Below the pieces are notes generated by a model. It was not told where the DNA came from, searched no databases, and saw only the letters and a program-made list of their open reading frames with translations. A stretch of DNA of 64,000 nucleotides. Origin: VRUE01 sp963717375 (GTDB taxonomy: Bacteria > Actinomycetota > Thermoleophilia > Solirubrobacterales > 70-9). Every line of letters begins with the position of its first letter. Position 1 is the first letter of the stretch. The stretch covers positions 558,001 through 622,000 of the forward strand of contig OY970329.1 in assembly GCA_963717375.1 (NCBI GenBank), in the 5' to 3' direction. The position numbers and the translations under genes are program-made. Positions 63,461 to 64,000 of this stretch are shown here, piece by piece.

Positions 63461-64000
63461 TTACGCCGCGCCCTCGGGGAAGGCCTCCGGCTCGCCGGGG
63501 GAATCGGCGGCGAACAGCGGGAAGCGCGAGGCGAAGGGCACCCCGAGCAACGAGACAACGGCCATCGAGAGAAAGGCGGCCAACGGGTCGTCGACAAGGA
63601 CCTGGACGATCAGCGCCACCACCAGTCCACCGAGATTGCCTGCCATCCAGACGATCGCGCCCGCCGTCCCCGCCGCCGGACCGGCGAGGCGCTCGGCCGC
63701 GGTGAGGATGACTGGCAGCGCGGGCAGCAGGACGAAGCCCATCACCGCGATCACGACGGCGCGGGTGCCAAGCATCGAGACCACCCCGAGAGCGGCGCAG
63801 CCTAGGGCGCTGGTCAGGACGGCGGCCTGCATGAAGGCGCGCTCGGCACCGCGGCGGGCGAGCAGCGGCGGCAATAGCGCGATGCCGATCAGCCCGACGA
63901 CGACCATCCCGACCAACAGCAGCCCGGCACTCTGTTCGGAGACACCGGAGGGCTCGAGCAGCGTCTGCAGCCAGGTGGCGAGGGCGACGAAGACCCCGAA
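63461..64000 (-). CDS. MFS transporter, C-terminal part (5' end off window)
   Basis: 179 codons of the C-terminal half of a major facilitator transporter, with about five helices: GLLLVGMVVVGLIGIALLPP, AAVLTSALGCAALGVVSML, AVVIAVMGFVLLPALPVIL, GTAGAIVWMAGNLGGLVVAL and FLSMAVVSLLGVPF. It continues beyond the right edge. Substrate cannot be inferred. The stop is 10 nt before the DUF488 gene, which may be cotranscribed. Confidence 0.85.
   Translation of the reverse strand, partial: FGVFVALATWLQTLLEPSGVSEQSAGLLLVGMVVVGLIGIALLPPLLARRGAERAFMQAAVLTSALGCAALGVVSMLGTRAVVIAVMGFVLLPALPVILTAAERLAGPAAGTAGAIVWMAGNLGGLVVALIVQVLVDDPLAAFLSMAVVSLLGVPFASRFPLFAADSPGEPEAFPEGAA

Noticed and set aside
1..64000. rRNA, tRNA, transposase or phage genes
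   Set aside because: I looked for conserved RNA motifs, DDE-type or integrase motifs and phage structural proteins and found none that I could support.

Overview
The window is GC-rich chromosomal DNA from what looks like an actinobacterium. Support comes from GTG/TTG starts, ATGA/GTGA-coupled genes, a Gram-positive-type SOS box, a DtxR/IdeR-type iron box, actinobacterial two-component/ABC operons and many secreted lactonase-like propeller proteins. The gene mix best fits the class Thermoleophilia (Solirubrobacter/Conexibacter-like), but that assignment is inference. I see no rRNA, tRNA, CRISPR array, insertion sequence or prophage. Gene density is high and no stretch longer than 300 bases lacks a gene or gene remnant.

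Layout. 1-6060 is nitrogen/redox metabolism: a truncated HTH regulator divergent from a 7Fe ferredoxin, a siroheme nitrite/sulfite reductase, DoxX, an ECF sigma factor with a zinc-finger partner, and a coupled PII-ammonium transporter pair in which both proteins lack a canonical key residue. 6127-10853 is scarred: a folE remnant with an internal deletion, a perfect 15-bp inverted repeat, two DHA2-type MFS exporters, and a broken copy of the 5' end of one of them. 10949-22414 holds two COG4705 membrane proteins, a desaturase, a five-gene LolA-like/ABC/two-component operon, a phosphodiester glycosidase-DedA operon and small membrane proteins. 22462-33162 holds a MacB-like ABC export system with its lipoprotein, a second two-component system, and an Fe(III)-type ABC importer.

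33240-41181 contains a small histidine-rich secreted protein, a cupin, an aldo-keto reductase, a MerR regulator with a divergent CC-motif gene, a DUF1508 gene behind an SOS box, a hemerythrin-domain protein, and a three-gene operon of exported surface proteins ending in a 985-residue repeat protein. 41182-52397 has an HxlR regulator, Lon, an NhaA-DsbA fusion, a cyclic-nucleotide-domain/thioredoxin-reductase-like protein, a quinone oxidoreductase, a TetR-glycosyltransferase-P450 operon, and an ArsR-AHSA1 pair. 52446-58798 is a five-gene operon for secreted or lipid-anchored proteins: a SUMF1-like protein, two beta-propellers, a sulfatase and a lipoprotein. 58872-64000 contains an SDR, two DUF488 proteins, a DHFR-like protein, a candidate toxin-antitoxin pair, a VOC protein and a partial MFS transporter.

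How the genes may work together. The sequence TCTCATCTG(GC) recurs upstream of both COG4705 genes, the lipoprotein-ABC operon, the response regulator at 28590-29270 and the iron importer, with 11-bp direct repeats at two of these sites. This suggests one OmpR-type regulon covering envelope export, iron uptake and its own expression. The sulfatase/propeller operon and the repeat-protein operon are the least described assemblies in the window.
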